Assembly: GCA_900759385.1 (NCBI GenBank)
Contig: CAAEUZ010000111.1
Span: 17,911-81,910 of the forward strand
Reading direction: 5' to 3'
Origin: an uncultured Oscillospiraceae bacterium
Lineage (GTDB): Bacteria > Bacillota > Clostridia > Oscillospirales > Oscillospiraceae
Length of the DNA: 64,000 nucleotides
The notes under the pieces were generated by a model. That model did no database searches, was not told where the DNA came from, and worked only from the letters and a program-made list of their open reading frames with translations. The first letter of the stretch is position 1; every line of letters begins with the position of its first letter. Below are positions 24,906-32,896 of the stretch, one piece after another. A program made the position numbers and the translations under genes.

Positions 24906-25895
24906 ATGGCGAAGAGCGAATACAAGGACATGTGGGTCTACATAGAGCTGAATAACGGGACCGTATACCCTGTGGGACTGGAGCTGTGCTGCGAAGTGCG
25001 GAAGCTGTGTGACCAAAGCGGAGAGCGGCTGGTAGCTGTGGTGGCCGGGGACATAGGCGACGGAGAGCTGGACAAGGTCAAAAGCTGCGGCGTGGACGGA
25101 ATTATCCTCGTCTCCGGCACAGGTTATGAGCGCTACAACACCGAGGCGTACACCAACCTCTTCACTGTACTGTGCGGGAAGTACAGGCCGAGTGCTGTGT
25201 TTGTGGGAGGCACAACTAACGGCAGGGATTTTGCGCCGCGTTTCGCTGCGCGGCTGGAGACCGGCTGCACTTCCGACGCTACAGAGCTCATATATAACCC
25301 TGAGACAAAGGATATAGAGTTTGTGGAACCGGCAGCCGGCGGCAAGATAATGGCGGTCATAACCATACCGGAGCTGCGCCCGCAGGTCGGCACTATACGT
25401 CCGGGTACTTTCAAGTACGCGCCAGCCGGTAGAAAGGCTCAGATAGAAGTAATAGAAGAGGAGATAAACTTCCCGGAGGAGAATATACGCTCCAAGCAGC
25501 TGGGTTTTGCGGCCGATGCATTTGACCCTGAGCTGGATATAGCCGGCTGTGAGGTCATAGTGTGCGTTGGGGCAGCTGTGAAGGACGAGAGCCTGCCCAA
25601 GTACCGGGAGCTGGCTGAGCTTCTCGGAGGCAGGATAGCGTGTACACGGCCTGTGGTTGACCGTGAGCTGCTGCCGTACAAGCTCCAGGTGGGGCAGAGC
25701 GGCGTGATGATAAAACCGAAGCTGTATATTGGCTTTGGCATCTCCGGGGCAGTTAACCACGTCACCGGAGTTGACGCAGGAACTTTCGTCGCCGTCAACA
25801 CAGATCCTGACGCACCCATATTCAACTACTGCGACTACGGTATTGTAGCCGATATGGACGAAGTCTGTGACGCCTTGATTAGTCTTCTCAGGTGA
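24906..25895 (+). CDS. etfA: Electron transfer flavoprotein, alpha subunit (second copy)
   Basis: 329 residues from ATG 24906 behind GGGAGG; a GTG at 24900 is in frame but sits in that site. The C-terminal FAD domain is intact: LPYKLQVGQSGVMIKPKLYIGFGISGAVNHVTGVDAG and NTDPDAPIFNYCDYGIVADM. It has no N-terminal ferredoxin domain. It is last in glcD-etfB-etfA, 2 nt after etfB, and is followed by a terminator. Confidence 0.93.
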   Translation: MAKSEYKDMWVYIELNNGTVYPVGLELCCEVRKLCDQSGERLVAVVAGDIGDGELDKVKSCGVDGIILVSGTGYERYNTEAYTNLFTVLCGKYRPSAVFVGGTTNGRDFAPRFAARLETGCTSDATELIYNPETKDIEFVEPAAGGKIMAVITIPELRPQVGTIRPGTFKYAPAGRKAQIEVIEEEINFPEENIRSKQLGFAADAFDPELDIAGCEVIVCVGAAVKDESLPKYRELAELLGGRIACTRPVVDRELLPYKLQVGQSGVMIKPKLYIGFGISGAVNHVTGVDAGTFVAVNTDPDAPIFNYCDYGIVADMDEVCDALISLLR

Positions 25896-25900
25896 TAATG

Positions 25901-25931
25901 AGCCGCCCCGCCTTATGGCAGGGCGGCTTTG
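25901..25931 (+). terminator. Terminator of glcD-etfBA
   Basis: Stem AGCCGCCC / GGGCGGCT with an inner GCC/GGC pairing, followed by TTTG. Confidence 0.75.
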
Positions 25932-26462
25932 ACTGAGCACGCACTGTGCAGCCGGTGTGAGAGACTGCTTGCATTGAATATTTCACGAAAAACACATGGC
26001 CGTCCGGGACACTCCGGACGGCTACGCTTGCCTTTTCTGTTCTCCATTGCCGTAAAACGCCGCTGCTTCAGTATTTCAGCGTAATCTCTCCCGGGACGAT
26101 CTGTGCTCTTGATGCAGAGCAGATCGTCTCGTTTCGTTTTACGCATCAGCTTTTGTGCTTCGGCCGGCTGAAGACCCTGCCCGACGATATGGACATTTTC
26201 GTACGTCGTGCCAGCCCCGCGGAGCGCTATTCGCTGCCGCCCCTCGCTCTGGTTGCTGACATGTACGGACCAGTAAATGCACAAAAACCTGCCTTCAGTT
26301 TTTGCTGGCGGCGGAACATTATGGCCTCTGCTGCAGTCACAAGCAGAAGCGGCGGGGATTGCGGGCGGATTTTATCAGCAGTTTATATCCTCTTTATTCG
26401 TGGTTTATCGCCCTGTGATATCTTGAAAAGCCTGAAAAACATGAGACAGGAGCGCTCTCCGC
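25932..26462. other. Intergenic stretch without a credible gene
   Basis: About 530 bp. No reading frame on either strand has a convincing binding site or recognisable domain. Two hairpins are visible: GGCCGTCCGGGA / TCCGGACGGC near 25997-26021, and a bulged stem built from ACGATCTG and CAGATCGT near 26096-26131 followed by CTCGTTTCGTTTTACG. They may be terminators or remains of a lost gene. Confidence 0.5.
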
Positions 26463-27056
26463 ATGCAAACCAAAACTCATCTTGCCCTCGGGCACCGTTT
26501 GCTTGACTGGGAACCGGATGCAGGGCTGCACAGGTACTCAGGACTGTTCCTTCTGGGGTGCATGGAGCCGGACTACAATCTGGCGACATACCTGCGCGGG
26601 CTGAAAGGGCACGGGGTGTTTCACGGGCACAATGCCGACAACTCATTCGCCTATGTGTCCGGCTGCCTGAGATCGTTTGAGAAAAACGGCCTTGGCTCCG
26701 GCTGGGACTATTTCCGGCTGGGGGCCCTGCTCCACTATGTCGCGGACGCATTCACCGGGCCGCACAACAGCTTCTGGACAGGCGGCCTCATAAGCCATGC
26801 CGTGTACGAGCTCAGGCTGCACGAGGTAATTACAAGGGAGCCGGAGCCGGAATATGCCGCCGGCTGTGCGGCGGCTGCGCCCATGGAGTATTTTTCGGCA
26901 GAGCACAGGAGCTACTGCGCGGCCGAGCCGGGGCTCCATACCGACAGCCGCTGCATAACGAGGGTGTGCAGGACGCTGCTGCACACAATTTTAGGCCGGG
27001 CCGGCGCCGACGGTCCGGCCGCCATAAGCGGAAAGGAGACGATGAATGAACATTGA
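26463..27056 (+). CDS. Zinc-dependent phospholipase C-like protein
   Basis: 197 residues. The N-terminus QTKTHLALGHRLLDW, then GCMEPDYNLATYL, FHGHNADNSF and LGALLHYVADAFTGPHNSFW match the histidine/aspartate pattern of the zinc-dependent phospholipase C superfamily, with several His and Asp placed to bind metal. There is no signal peptide, unlike the secreted toxins. Its last 11 nt overlap the PAP2 gene, so a phospholipase-like protein and a lipid phosphatase are co-translated, suggesting phospholipid headgroup removal followed by dephosphorylation. Confidence 0.75.
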   Translation: MQTKTHLALGHRLLDWEPDAGLHRYSGLFLLGCMEPDYNLATYLRGLKGHGVFHGHNADNSFAYVSGCLRSFEKNGLGSGWDYFRLGALLHYVADAFTGPHNSFWTGGLISHAVYELRLHEVITREPEPEYAAGCAAAAPMEYFSAEHRSYCAAEPGLHTDSRCITRVCRTLLHTILGRAGADGPAAISGKETMNEH

Positions 27057-27603
27057 CTGGTACATACTGAGCTGGATACAGGACAATTTGCGCTGCATAT
27101 TCCTGGACTGGCTGATGCCGCTGATAAGCGCGCTCGGCAACGGCGGCGCGGTCTGGCTGGCCGCCGCTGCCGTGCTGCTGTGCTTCAGGAAATACCGCAG
27201 GTATGGCGTGCTGCTGTTAATGGGGCTGGCGGCGGGGGTACTGGTCGGAAACCTGTGCCTGAAGAATATCGTTGCCCGGCCGCGGCCCTGCTGGCTGGAC
27301 ACGACGGTGCAGCTGCTTATCAGCAGCCCGGACGACTACTCATTCCCCTCGGGCCACACGCTGTCATCGACCATTGCGGCGGTCATACTCACGTCGGCCG
27401 ACCGCAGGTTCGGGTACGCAGCGATCCCGCTGGCGGCACTGATAGCCCTCTCCAGGCTTTACCTGTACGTGCACTTCCCGAGCGACGTAGCCGGAGCCGC
27501 CGGCATAGGGCTGCTCCTGGCCTTCGCCGTGATGCGCTTCGGCGGACGGGCGCTTGACGCGGCCGGCGAAAGGCTCCGGGCAAAAAACGGGGGCGGGCAA
27601 TAG
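27046..27603 (+). CDS. PAP2-family membrane phosphatase
   Basis: 185 residues, about five membrane segments. The three phosphatase motifs are complete: KNIVARPRP (around 68-76), PSGHT (around 104-108) and SRLYLYVHFPSDV. The active site should face outward. It probably dephosphorylates undecaprenyl pyrophosphate or phosphatidic acid. It overlaps the upstream phospholipase C-like gene. Its stop codon lies inside the hairpin that terminates the convergent minus-strand operon. Confidence 0.9.
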   Translation: MNIDWYILSWIQDNLRCIFLDWLMPLISALGNGGAVWLAAAAVLLCFRKYRRYGVLLLMGLAAGVLVGNLCLKNIVARPRPCWLDTTVQLLISSPDDYSFPSGHTLSSTIAAVILTSADRRFGYAAIPLAALIALSRLYLYVHFPSDVAGAAGIGLLLAFAVMRFGGRALDAAGERLRAKNGGGQ

Positions 27604-27615
27604 AGCCCGCCCCCG
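27582..27615 (-). terminator. Terminator of the GT2/glycosidase operon
   Basis: An 11-bp stem CGGGGGCGGGC with its complement around AATAGA. On the minus strand it is followed by TTTTTTG. It overlaps the 3' end of the PAP2 gene. Confidence 0.8.
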
Positions 27616-27618
27616 ATG

Positions 27619-27867
27619 TCATCTGCGGCGCGTATGTTCACGGGGCCTGCGCACCTCTGCCGCCTGTATGCGGGCAATTATTATGCACCTGATGGAGTTC
27701 ACCGTGCTCAGTGCGCAGAGCACGATCAGCAGGGCCGTTGAGCTCGGGGTGGCGAGGAAGCCCATAAGCGGGTTGTACCAGTCCAGCACGATAAAGGCGA
27801 GAAATACAAGGGACAGCACTATTACGGCGTGCGGGATCAGGAGAAAAAGCTTTTTCACAAAGTTCAT
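27619..27867 (-). CDS. Small two-segment membrane protein
   Basis: 82 residues from ATG 27867 behind GGAGG. Two or three hydrophobic stretches (FLLIPHAVIVLSLVFLAFIVL and SSTALLIVLCALSTVN) and an Arg-rich tail (RRPREHTRRR) suggest an inner-membrane protein with the tail inside. No family recognised. Its start lies 1 nt beyond the glycosidase stop codon, so it is the third gene of the GT2/glycosidase operon. Confidence 0.6.
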   Translation of the reverse strand: MNFVKKLFLLIPHAVIVLSLVFLAFIVLDWYNPLMGFLATPSSTALLIVLCALSTVNSIRCIIIARIQAAEVRRPREHTRRR

Positions 27868-27868
27868 A

Positions 27869-28933
27869 TCACGCCTCCGGCTCACAGATGAAAATTCCGT
27901 CGCTTATGTCCTTGCCCGGACGGTATGGTTTGCTTATGACATTGGCGCCTCTGGTCATAAAGGCACAGTGCCCGCCGTCAAGGTTGTAGGCGGCTTTGCA
28001 GCCGAGATTGGCGAAGAGCTGCGACATCTCCTCGAGGAACATGCCGCGCGAGATGCCGTTCTGCCGCCCGTCCACCACCAGCAGGCAGTAGTGACCAGGC
28101 TAATAATAGCCTATCGCGGTGCGCGGATGGCTCTCACGTATATAATCCCAGGTCAGAAAATCCGTCTTGGCCTTCCCGTCGGCGTCGAGCAGGCTCGGTC
28201 CGAATATCCAGCTCTGCCATGCCCCGTCGGCCACCAGCCGGCTGGGGTCCAGCTCATCCGGGGCGTATATTCTCATGGTACCGTCCCTGAACAGAACGCA
28301 GGTCTCGTCGTTGGTGGGCTGGGCGCGGTATACCACGCCGTTGCGTATTATGGTGCCGTTGCTGTAATGGCGGTTATTGCTGTACGAATCGCCGTTTACG
28401 GCCAGGACCGATCTCATTCGCGCCGACATGGAGCTGAGCGTCTCGCTGTAACCGACCCCGTAGGTGCCCTGGGCAAAGGCGGTCCGCAGGCAGGAGATAT
28501 CGCGCACGTATATGTCCGCCAGTGTGTAAAAGACTTTTGTGCCGTATTTTGAGTGACCGCCGTTTGCGGACATGTCCAGGGCTCCGCTGTCATAGCTGTG
28601 CTGCGTTATCTCAACGGATATGTTGGGGCTTTTATACACAGTATCGCTGGAGACCACCGTGTCGGAGAACTTGTCCTGAAACTTCTGGCCCCAGTCGGAG
28701 CTGCCGGATGCGGAGGACTCGCCGCCGGAGGCCGGCGACGGCACCGCCTGCACATCTGTAGTCGAGGTGTTCAGGGCGGAGAGGCGGTGCGGTATGCGGT
28801 AGTTGACAAGATAGTCCCCGCCCACTATGCATCCGGCCAGCAGAATGTCGAGTACCAGAGCCAGTGCAAGCCCGCGTATGGCGGAGCTTTTATGCCGCCG
28901 TGCGGTGTGTGCCTGCGTGTGCTGCATCTGCAT
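27869..28933 (-). pseudogene. Phosphodiester glycosidase (NAGPA-like) with in-frame TAG
   Basis: 354 codons from ATG 28933 (behind AAGGGGG) interrupted by TAG at 28102-28100 (codon 278). The first part has a membrane anchor (RGLALALVLDILLAGCIVGGDYL) and the exported domain up to HPRTAIGYY. The frame continues without a gap as PGHYCLLVVDGRQNGISRGM...YNLDGGHCAFM, the conserved end of NAGPA-domain proteins. Only one base needs to change to restore it. The domain removes sugars from phosphodiester or cell-wall linkages. The two neighbouring genes in the operon look intact. It could be recent inactivation, read-through or a sequence error. Confidence 0.8.
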
Positions 28934-30008
28934 CGCCCCCTTTCCCCGCCTCGGGCCGGATGAAAATAAACCTCGACTGTACAAAATAGCTCAGCACGAA
29001 CAGTATCAGCTCGCACAGCAGCTTGGCGGCCGCGGCGGGTATGCCGGCGAGTGTAAACGCAGTGAGCAGCAGGCTGTTGGCCAGCAGTATGGCGGCGGCC
29101 AGGGCGGCATATTTGGGCAACGTGCTGGATGCCGGAGCGCCGTCGCGGAACACCGCCCTGGCGTTGAGCGTGTAATTGAGGGATGCGCTGCCTATGCGGG
29201 CGAGTATGTTGCTCACAATTACAAACAGGGCGCCGGCGGGGAATATGGCCGTCAGGAGCAGGAACAGCAGGTAGTCGGAGCAGAAGCTTATCAGTGAGGC
29301 CGACGCGAACCTGAAAATCCGGCTGTATATGCGTATTGAGTCGCGGAGCCCGTTGAAGTGCGAGCTGGAGTTCTGCTTGTCGGGGTACACCGTGGTTATG
29401 GGCACTTCAATTATGGGCACGCCCCTGCGTCCGCAGCGCAGCAGGACGTTCATCTCGTACTCATAGCGCTCTCCGTCGGTCTCCAGCATGAGGCCCAGCA
29501 GGCTGCGGTCGAAGGCGCGCAGCCCCGTCTGGGTGTCACGCACCCTGGTGTGCGCCGTCACGGAGAACACCCAGCGGGTGACGGTGTTGCCCAGCCTTGA
29601 TCTCAGCGGCACCTCGCCGTCAAAGCTCCTCGAGCCGAGCACCAGCGTGCCCGGGTTGAGCCACGCGCACTGGGCCACATGCTCCATGTCGTCGGTGAGA
29701 TGCTGGCCGTCGGCGTCCATGGTGATTATGCATCCTGCGTCCGGCATCCGGTCGTTTATATATTTTAAAGCGGTTTTCAGCGCCGCGCCCTTTCCCTCGT
29801 TGTGCGCGTGGTGCAGCAGGAACGCGTGCGGGGCAAGGCCGCTCCATATCCCGCCGAAACCTTCGCCGCTGCCGTCGTCTACTACTATCACCCTGTAACC
29901 GGCTCCGGCAACAGCGGCGACCAGCGGGACCAGGCCGGGGGACGGCTCATATGCCGGTATGACCACCGCGCTGCAGCGGTTGAGTGAAACAGGCAGGTTT
30001 TCTTCCAT
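28890..30008 (-). CDS. GT2 glycosyltransferase fused to GtrA-like membrane domain
   Basis: 372 residues from ATG 30008 behind AAAAGGAGG. The N-terminal GT-A domain (about 1-230) has VVIPAYEPS, VVDDGSGEG and the DxD motif MDADGQH, like dolichol-phosphate-mannose synthase-type enzymes. The C-terminal part (about 235-360) has four membrane helices of the GtrA/DPMS family (ILARIGSASLNYTLNARAVFR). It probably makes and flips a lipid-linked sugar for envelope decoration. First gene of an operon with the phosphodiester glycosidase, overlapping it by 44 bp. Confidence 0.9.
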   Translation of the reverse strand: MEENLPVSLNRCSAVVIPAYEPSPGLVPLVAAVAGAGYRVIVVDDGSGEGFGGIWSGLAPHAFLLHHAHNEGKGAALKTALKYINDRMPDAGCIITMDADGQHLTDDMEHVAQCAWLNPGTLVLGSRSFDGEVPLRSRLGNTVTRWVFSVTAHTRVRDTQTGLRAFDRSLLGLMLETDGERYEYEMNVLLRCGRRGVPIIEVPITTVYPDKQNSSSHFNGLRDSIRIYSRIFRFASASLISFCSDYLLFLLLTAIFPAGALFVIVSNILARIGSASLNYTLNARAVFRDGAPASSTLPKYAALAAAILLANSLLLTAFTLAGIPAAAAKLLCELILFVLSYFVQSRFIFIRPEAGKGGDADAAHAGTHRTAA

Positions 30009-30038
30009 AACTTTTGCCTCCTTTTGTTTGATGAGCAA

Positions 30039-30081
30039 AGTATATGGCTGTGAAATGAGATGTTCGTGAAGGTAAAATGAG
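30039..30081 (-). promoter_or_regulatory. Promoter of the GT2 operon with CTCATTT repeats
   Basis: On the minus strand CTCATTTTACCTTCAC (30081-30066) and CTCATTTCA (30059-30051) are direct repeats two helical turns apart, followed by TATACT (30044-30039). The first repeat shares 14 of 16 bases with the site upstream of the PepSY gene at 30747-30762, next to the two-component system. Confidence 0.55.
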
Positions 30082-30102
30082 CTTTTCTCATAATGCCGGG
30101 AC

Positions 30103-30133
30103 AAAAAAGGAGGGAGCGGCGGAGCCGCTCCCT
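30103..30133 (-). terminator. Terminator of the PepSY gene
   Basis: Stem AGGGAGCGGC / GCCGCTCCCT with loop GGA; on the minus strand followed by TTTTTTGT. Confidence 0.8.
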
Positions 30134-30242
30134 CTGAGCTGGAAGGTGAAAATAAAGTGTTGCGCGAATTGCGAAAGAGGTGGGGGGTACTTAATGGAGA
30201 ATCGAAATGAAACGTTGGAAAATATTGCTTTACGGGGAAACG

Positions 30243-30668
30243 TCAGCCTTCATTCTCACCTTCTGACTCGGCCATGATGGTGCCGTCGTCGGCGTTGACT
30301 TCAAGCTCGACCGCTCCGCCGCTCTGGCCGGAGCCCTTGAGCTCATAGAAGATGACGCCGTTTTCGCTGTCCAGCTCTTCCGCCTTGAAGGTATAGACCG
30401 GGTTCGCGGCCTCTGCAATGGATACGGCTTCGGCCTCGGTCACCTTCGCCTCGCTGGCGAGCACGGCCTTGTCGGCGTCGTTTTCGTCGTCAGGTATAAC
30501 GGCCGCGCCGCTGCCGTTATCGTTCGGGTCCGGCGTCTGGGACACAGTGGGCGGAGGAGAGCCGCTGCCCGCACCGGCTGCAAGAGCGGTGGTGCCTATT
30601 GCCCCGGCCAGCAGAAGCGCAAGGGCAAGAATGCCGGCGATTGTTTTTATATGCGATTTGATAAGCAT
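30243..30668 (-). CDS. Secreted PepSY-domain protein
   Basis: 141 residues from ATG 30668 behind AGGAGG. Signal peptide (HIKTIAGILALALLLAGAIGTTALAAG), a Pro/Asp-rich linker, then one PepSY domain (TEAEAVSIAEAANPVYTFKAEEL...FYELKG...VELEVNADDGTIM). PepSY domains inhibit or modulate peptidases outside the membrane and are often controlled by a neighbouring two-component system. Here the gene is divergent from the response regulator with a shared control region. Confidence 0.85.
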   Translation of the reverse strand: MLIKSHIKTIAGILALALLLAGAIGTTALAAGAGSGSPPPTVSQTPDPNDNGSGAAVIPDDENDADKAVLASEAKVTEAEAVSIAEAANPVYTFKAEELDSENGVIFYELKGSGQSGGAVELEVNADDGTIMAESEGENEG

Positions 30669-30717
30669 CAGCCTCCTTGTTGTTTCGGAGCAGCCTGGCA
30701 CTTCCTGCTCCGTGGCT

Positions 30718-30762
30718 ATAATATCGCAGGCCGATATGAGAATGAGGTGAGGGGAAAATGAG
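30718..30762 (-). promoter_or_regulatory. Control site between PepSY gene and response regulator
   Basis: On the minus strand CTCATTTTCCCCTCAC (30762-30747) and CTCATTCTC (30746-30738) precede TATTAT (30723-30718). It matches the repeat upstream of the GT2 operon, so it is a likely binding site of the OmpR-type regulator encoded next door. Confidence 0.55.
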
Positions 30763-30858
30763 GTTTTATCATATTTGCATCGAAATACGATTTTCATCCA
30801 ATTATCATTTTCAGCCGCTATTCTCTGGGTATAACCTGAAGCCAAAGAAGGGATAATC

Positions 30859-31543
30859 TTGCGCATACTTATCGTAGAAGACGACAGGCAGCTGAACAAT
30901 ATCATCGCCAAGCACCTGCGTGAGGCCGGATATGCGGTGGACTGCTGCTTTGACGGCGAAGACGGCCTGTACTACATGGAGTCTGTAGAATACGACTGCG
31001 TGATCCTCGACGGGATGCTGCCGAAAAAGGACGGACTTTCCGTGCTGCGCGCATACCGCGGCCACAGCCGCGGCGCGCCGGTGCTCATGCTCACCGCCCG
31101 AGACACTGTCACCGACCGCGTCTCTGGCCTGGACGCGGGGGCGGATGACTACCTGATAAAACCCTTTGCCTTTGACGAGCTGCTCGCCAGGGTACGCGCC
31201 ATGCTCAGGCGCAGGGGGGGAGCTGAGGCAAAACGTCCTCTCCCTGGCAGATCTGCGCATGGATACGGCCGCGCACACCGTGACGCGGGCGGGCAGACGC
31301 ATAGCGCTGACATCGAGGGAGTACGCTCTGCTGGAATACCTGCTGAGGAATCAGGGGATTATCCAAACGCGCAGCCAGATTTCAGACCACGTTTGGAACT
31401 ATGATTTTGAGTATGACTCCAACGTCGTCGATGTGTACGTCCGCTACCTGCGCAACAAGATAGACCGCGGGTTTGACCCGCCGCTTATACATACAATCCG
31501 CGGCTTCGGCTATGTCATGAGGCTGGAAGATGGGCAGGCTTAA
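30859..31543 (+). pseudogene. OmpR-family response regulator, frameshifted at a G7 tract
   Basis: The start is TTG 30859 behind AAGGG. The receiver domain is complete: acidic pair EDD, phospho-acceptor Asp51 (VILDGMLP), Lys101 (LIKPF). In the linker the run of seven G at 31214-31220 shifts the frame: the receiver frame reads RRRGGAEAKRPL, but the winged-helix domain (SLADLRMDTAAHTVTRAG...YVRYLRNKID...IRGFGYVM) is in the next frame. Six G would give an intact protein of about 227 residues. It overlaps the kinase gene by 14 nt. It may be a real mutation, a phase-variable tract or a base-calling error. Confidence 0.85.
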
Positions 31544-32870
31544 GATACGGACGAAAATTATGCTCCTGTTCACTCTGCTTTCGGCGGTTCTGCTCGGGGC
31601 TCTTGTCCCCACGGTGTACTCCTCTGTGGCGGCCTCGCTGAGGCAGACGCTGCAGGCCAGACTGCAGATGGCCATGTCCCAGGTCATATCTTCAGTGGAA
31701 ATTCAGAACGGTAAGCTGCATATGGATTTGGAAGAGCTCGATGTCAAGGGCAGCGTACACATGTGCATAGCCGGCAGGGACGGCGCGCTGCTGTACGACA
31801 GCGGGAATGCGGGCTGGCTTTCTGAGGCCGGGCTGGAGAGCGGGGAGGGATATATATCCCACGGCGGCCGCCAGTGGGCGGTTCGGACTCAGAAATACGA
31901 GATAGGAGACGCCGAGATAACCGTAATGGCCGCCAGCTCGACGGAATACGTGGACAACTCCCTGCGGGACCTCGTACTGCTTCTGCTGGTGCTCGCCCCT
32001 GTGTACCTGGCCTTTTCTGCGCTCGGCTCCTATTTCCTGGCCAAAAGGGCCATGAAGCCCGTGAGGCAGATAACGCAGGCGGCTCAAATAATAGGCAACG
32101 GTGAGCTCAGCAGGCGGATCACCAGCGTGAAGACAAAAGACGAGGTGGGCGAACTCTCTGAGACCATCAACGAGATGCTTGACAGGCTCGAGGCATCCTT
32201 TCAGCGCGAGCGCCAGTTCACCTCTGACGCATCACATGAGCTGAGGACGCCGCTCGCGGTCATATCCGCCTGCGCCGAGGATGCGCTGGGCAGCGCCGCG
32301 CCGGACTGCCGCGAGAGCATGGAGACAATAAGGGACGAGGCGGAACGGATGACCAGGATAATCTCGCAGCTGCTCATGCTCGCGCGCGGATATGAGGGGC
32401 GCATGCACCTGGAGCCGGAGCAGATAGCCCTGCGCGATATGCTCGACTCGGTCTGCGACGAGCTCAAGGACTCCGCCGCCGCCAGGCAGATCCGGCTGCA
32501 CAACGGCATATCCGCCGACGTATGCATAACGGCCGACCAGAGCCTTATGACCCAGCTCATGGTCAACCTTATAGGCAACGCGATAAAGTACGGGCGGGAC
32601 GGCGGCAATGTATGGCTCGACGCGGCCGCCGGGGAGGAAGAAGTGCGTATAACGGTGGCCGACGACGGCACGGGCATTTCCGATGAAGACCTGCCGCGGA
32701 TTTTTGAACGCTTCTACCGCACCGACAGCGCCCGTGACCGCAGCGGCTTCGGCCTCGGGCTGTCGATAGCGAAATGGATCGTGGAGCTGCACCGCGGCGT
32801 GATAAACGTAAAAAGCAGCCTTGGCCACGGCACAAGCTTTGAAATTATTCTGCCCTCCCCGGCAAAATAG
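31530..32870 (+). CDS. Sensor histidine kinase
   Basis: 446 residues. Two membrane helices (KIMLLFTLLSAVLLGALVPTVYSS near the start and LVLLLLVLAPVYLAFSALGSYFL around 150) enclose an outer sensor domain of about 115 residues. Then HAMP (KPVRQITQAAQIIGNGELSRRI), HisKA with the phospho-acceptor in SHELRTPLAV, and HATPase with N-box NLIGNAIKYG, G1 DDGTGIS, FERFYR and G2 GFGLGLSIAK. All are intact. It pairs with the frameshifted regulator directly upstream. PepSY and GT2 operons carrying a shared motif are candidate targets. Confidence 0.93.
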   Translation: MGRLKIRTKIMLLFTLLSAVLLGALVPTVYSSVAASLRQTLQARLQMAMSQVISSVEIQNGKLHMDLEELDVKGSVHMCIAGRDGALLYDSGNAGWLSEAGLESGEGYISHGGRQWAVRTQKYEIGDAEITVMAASSTEYVDNSLRDLVLLLLVLAPVYLAFSALGSYFLAKRAMKPVRQITQAAQIIGNGELSRRITSVKTKDEVGELSETINEMLDRLEASFQRERQFTSDASHELRTPLAVISACAEDALGSAAPDCRESMETIRDEAERMTRIISQLLMLARGYEGRMHLEPEQIALRDMLDSVCDELKDSAAARQIRLHNGISADVCITADQSLMTQLMVNLIGNAIKYGRDGGNVWLDAAAGEEEVRITVADDGTGISDEDLPRIFERFYRTDSARDRSGFGLGLSIAKWIVELHRGVINVKSSLGHGTSFEIILPSPAK

Positions 32871-32896
32871 GAGTCCCGCCCCGCGCTGCCGTGCGC

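Noticed and set aside
25913..26284. 123-codon minus-strand frame after the second etfA
   Set aside because: It runs through the etf terminator stem, has no recognisable domain and no clear binding site.
30178..30277. Short plus-strand ORF near 30.2 kb with a purine-rich leader
   Set aside because: It overlaps the end of the PepSY gene and has no recognisable features; likely chance.
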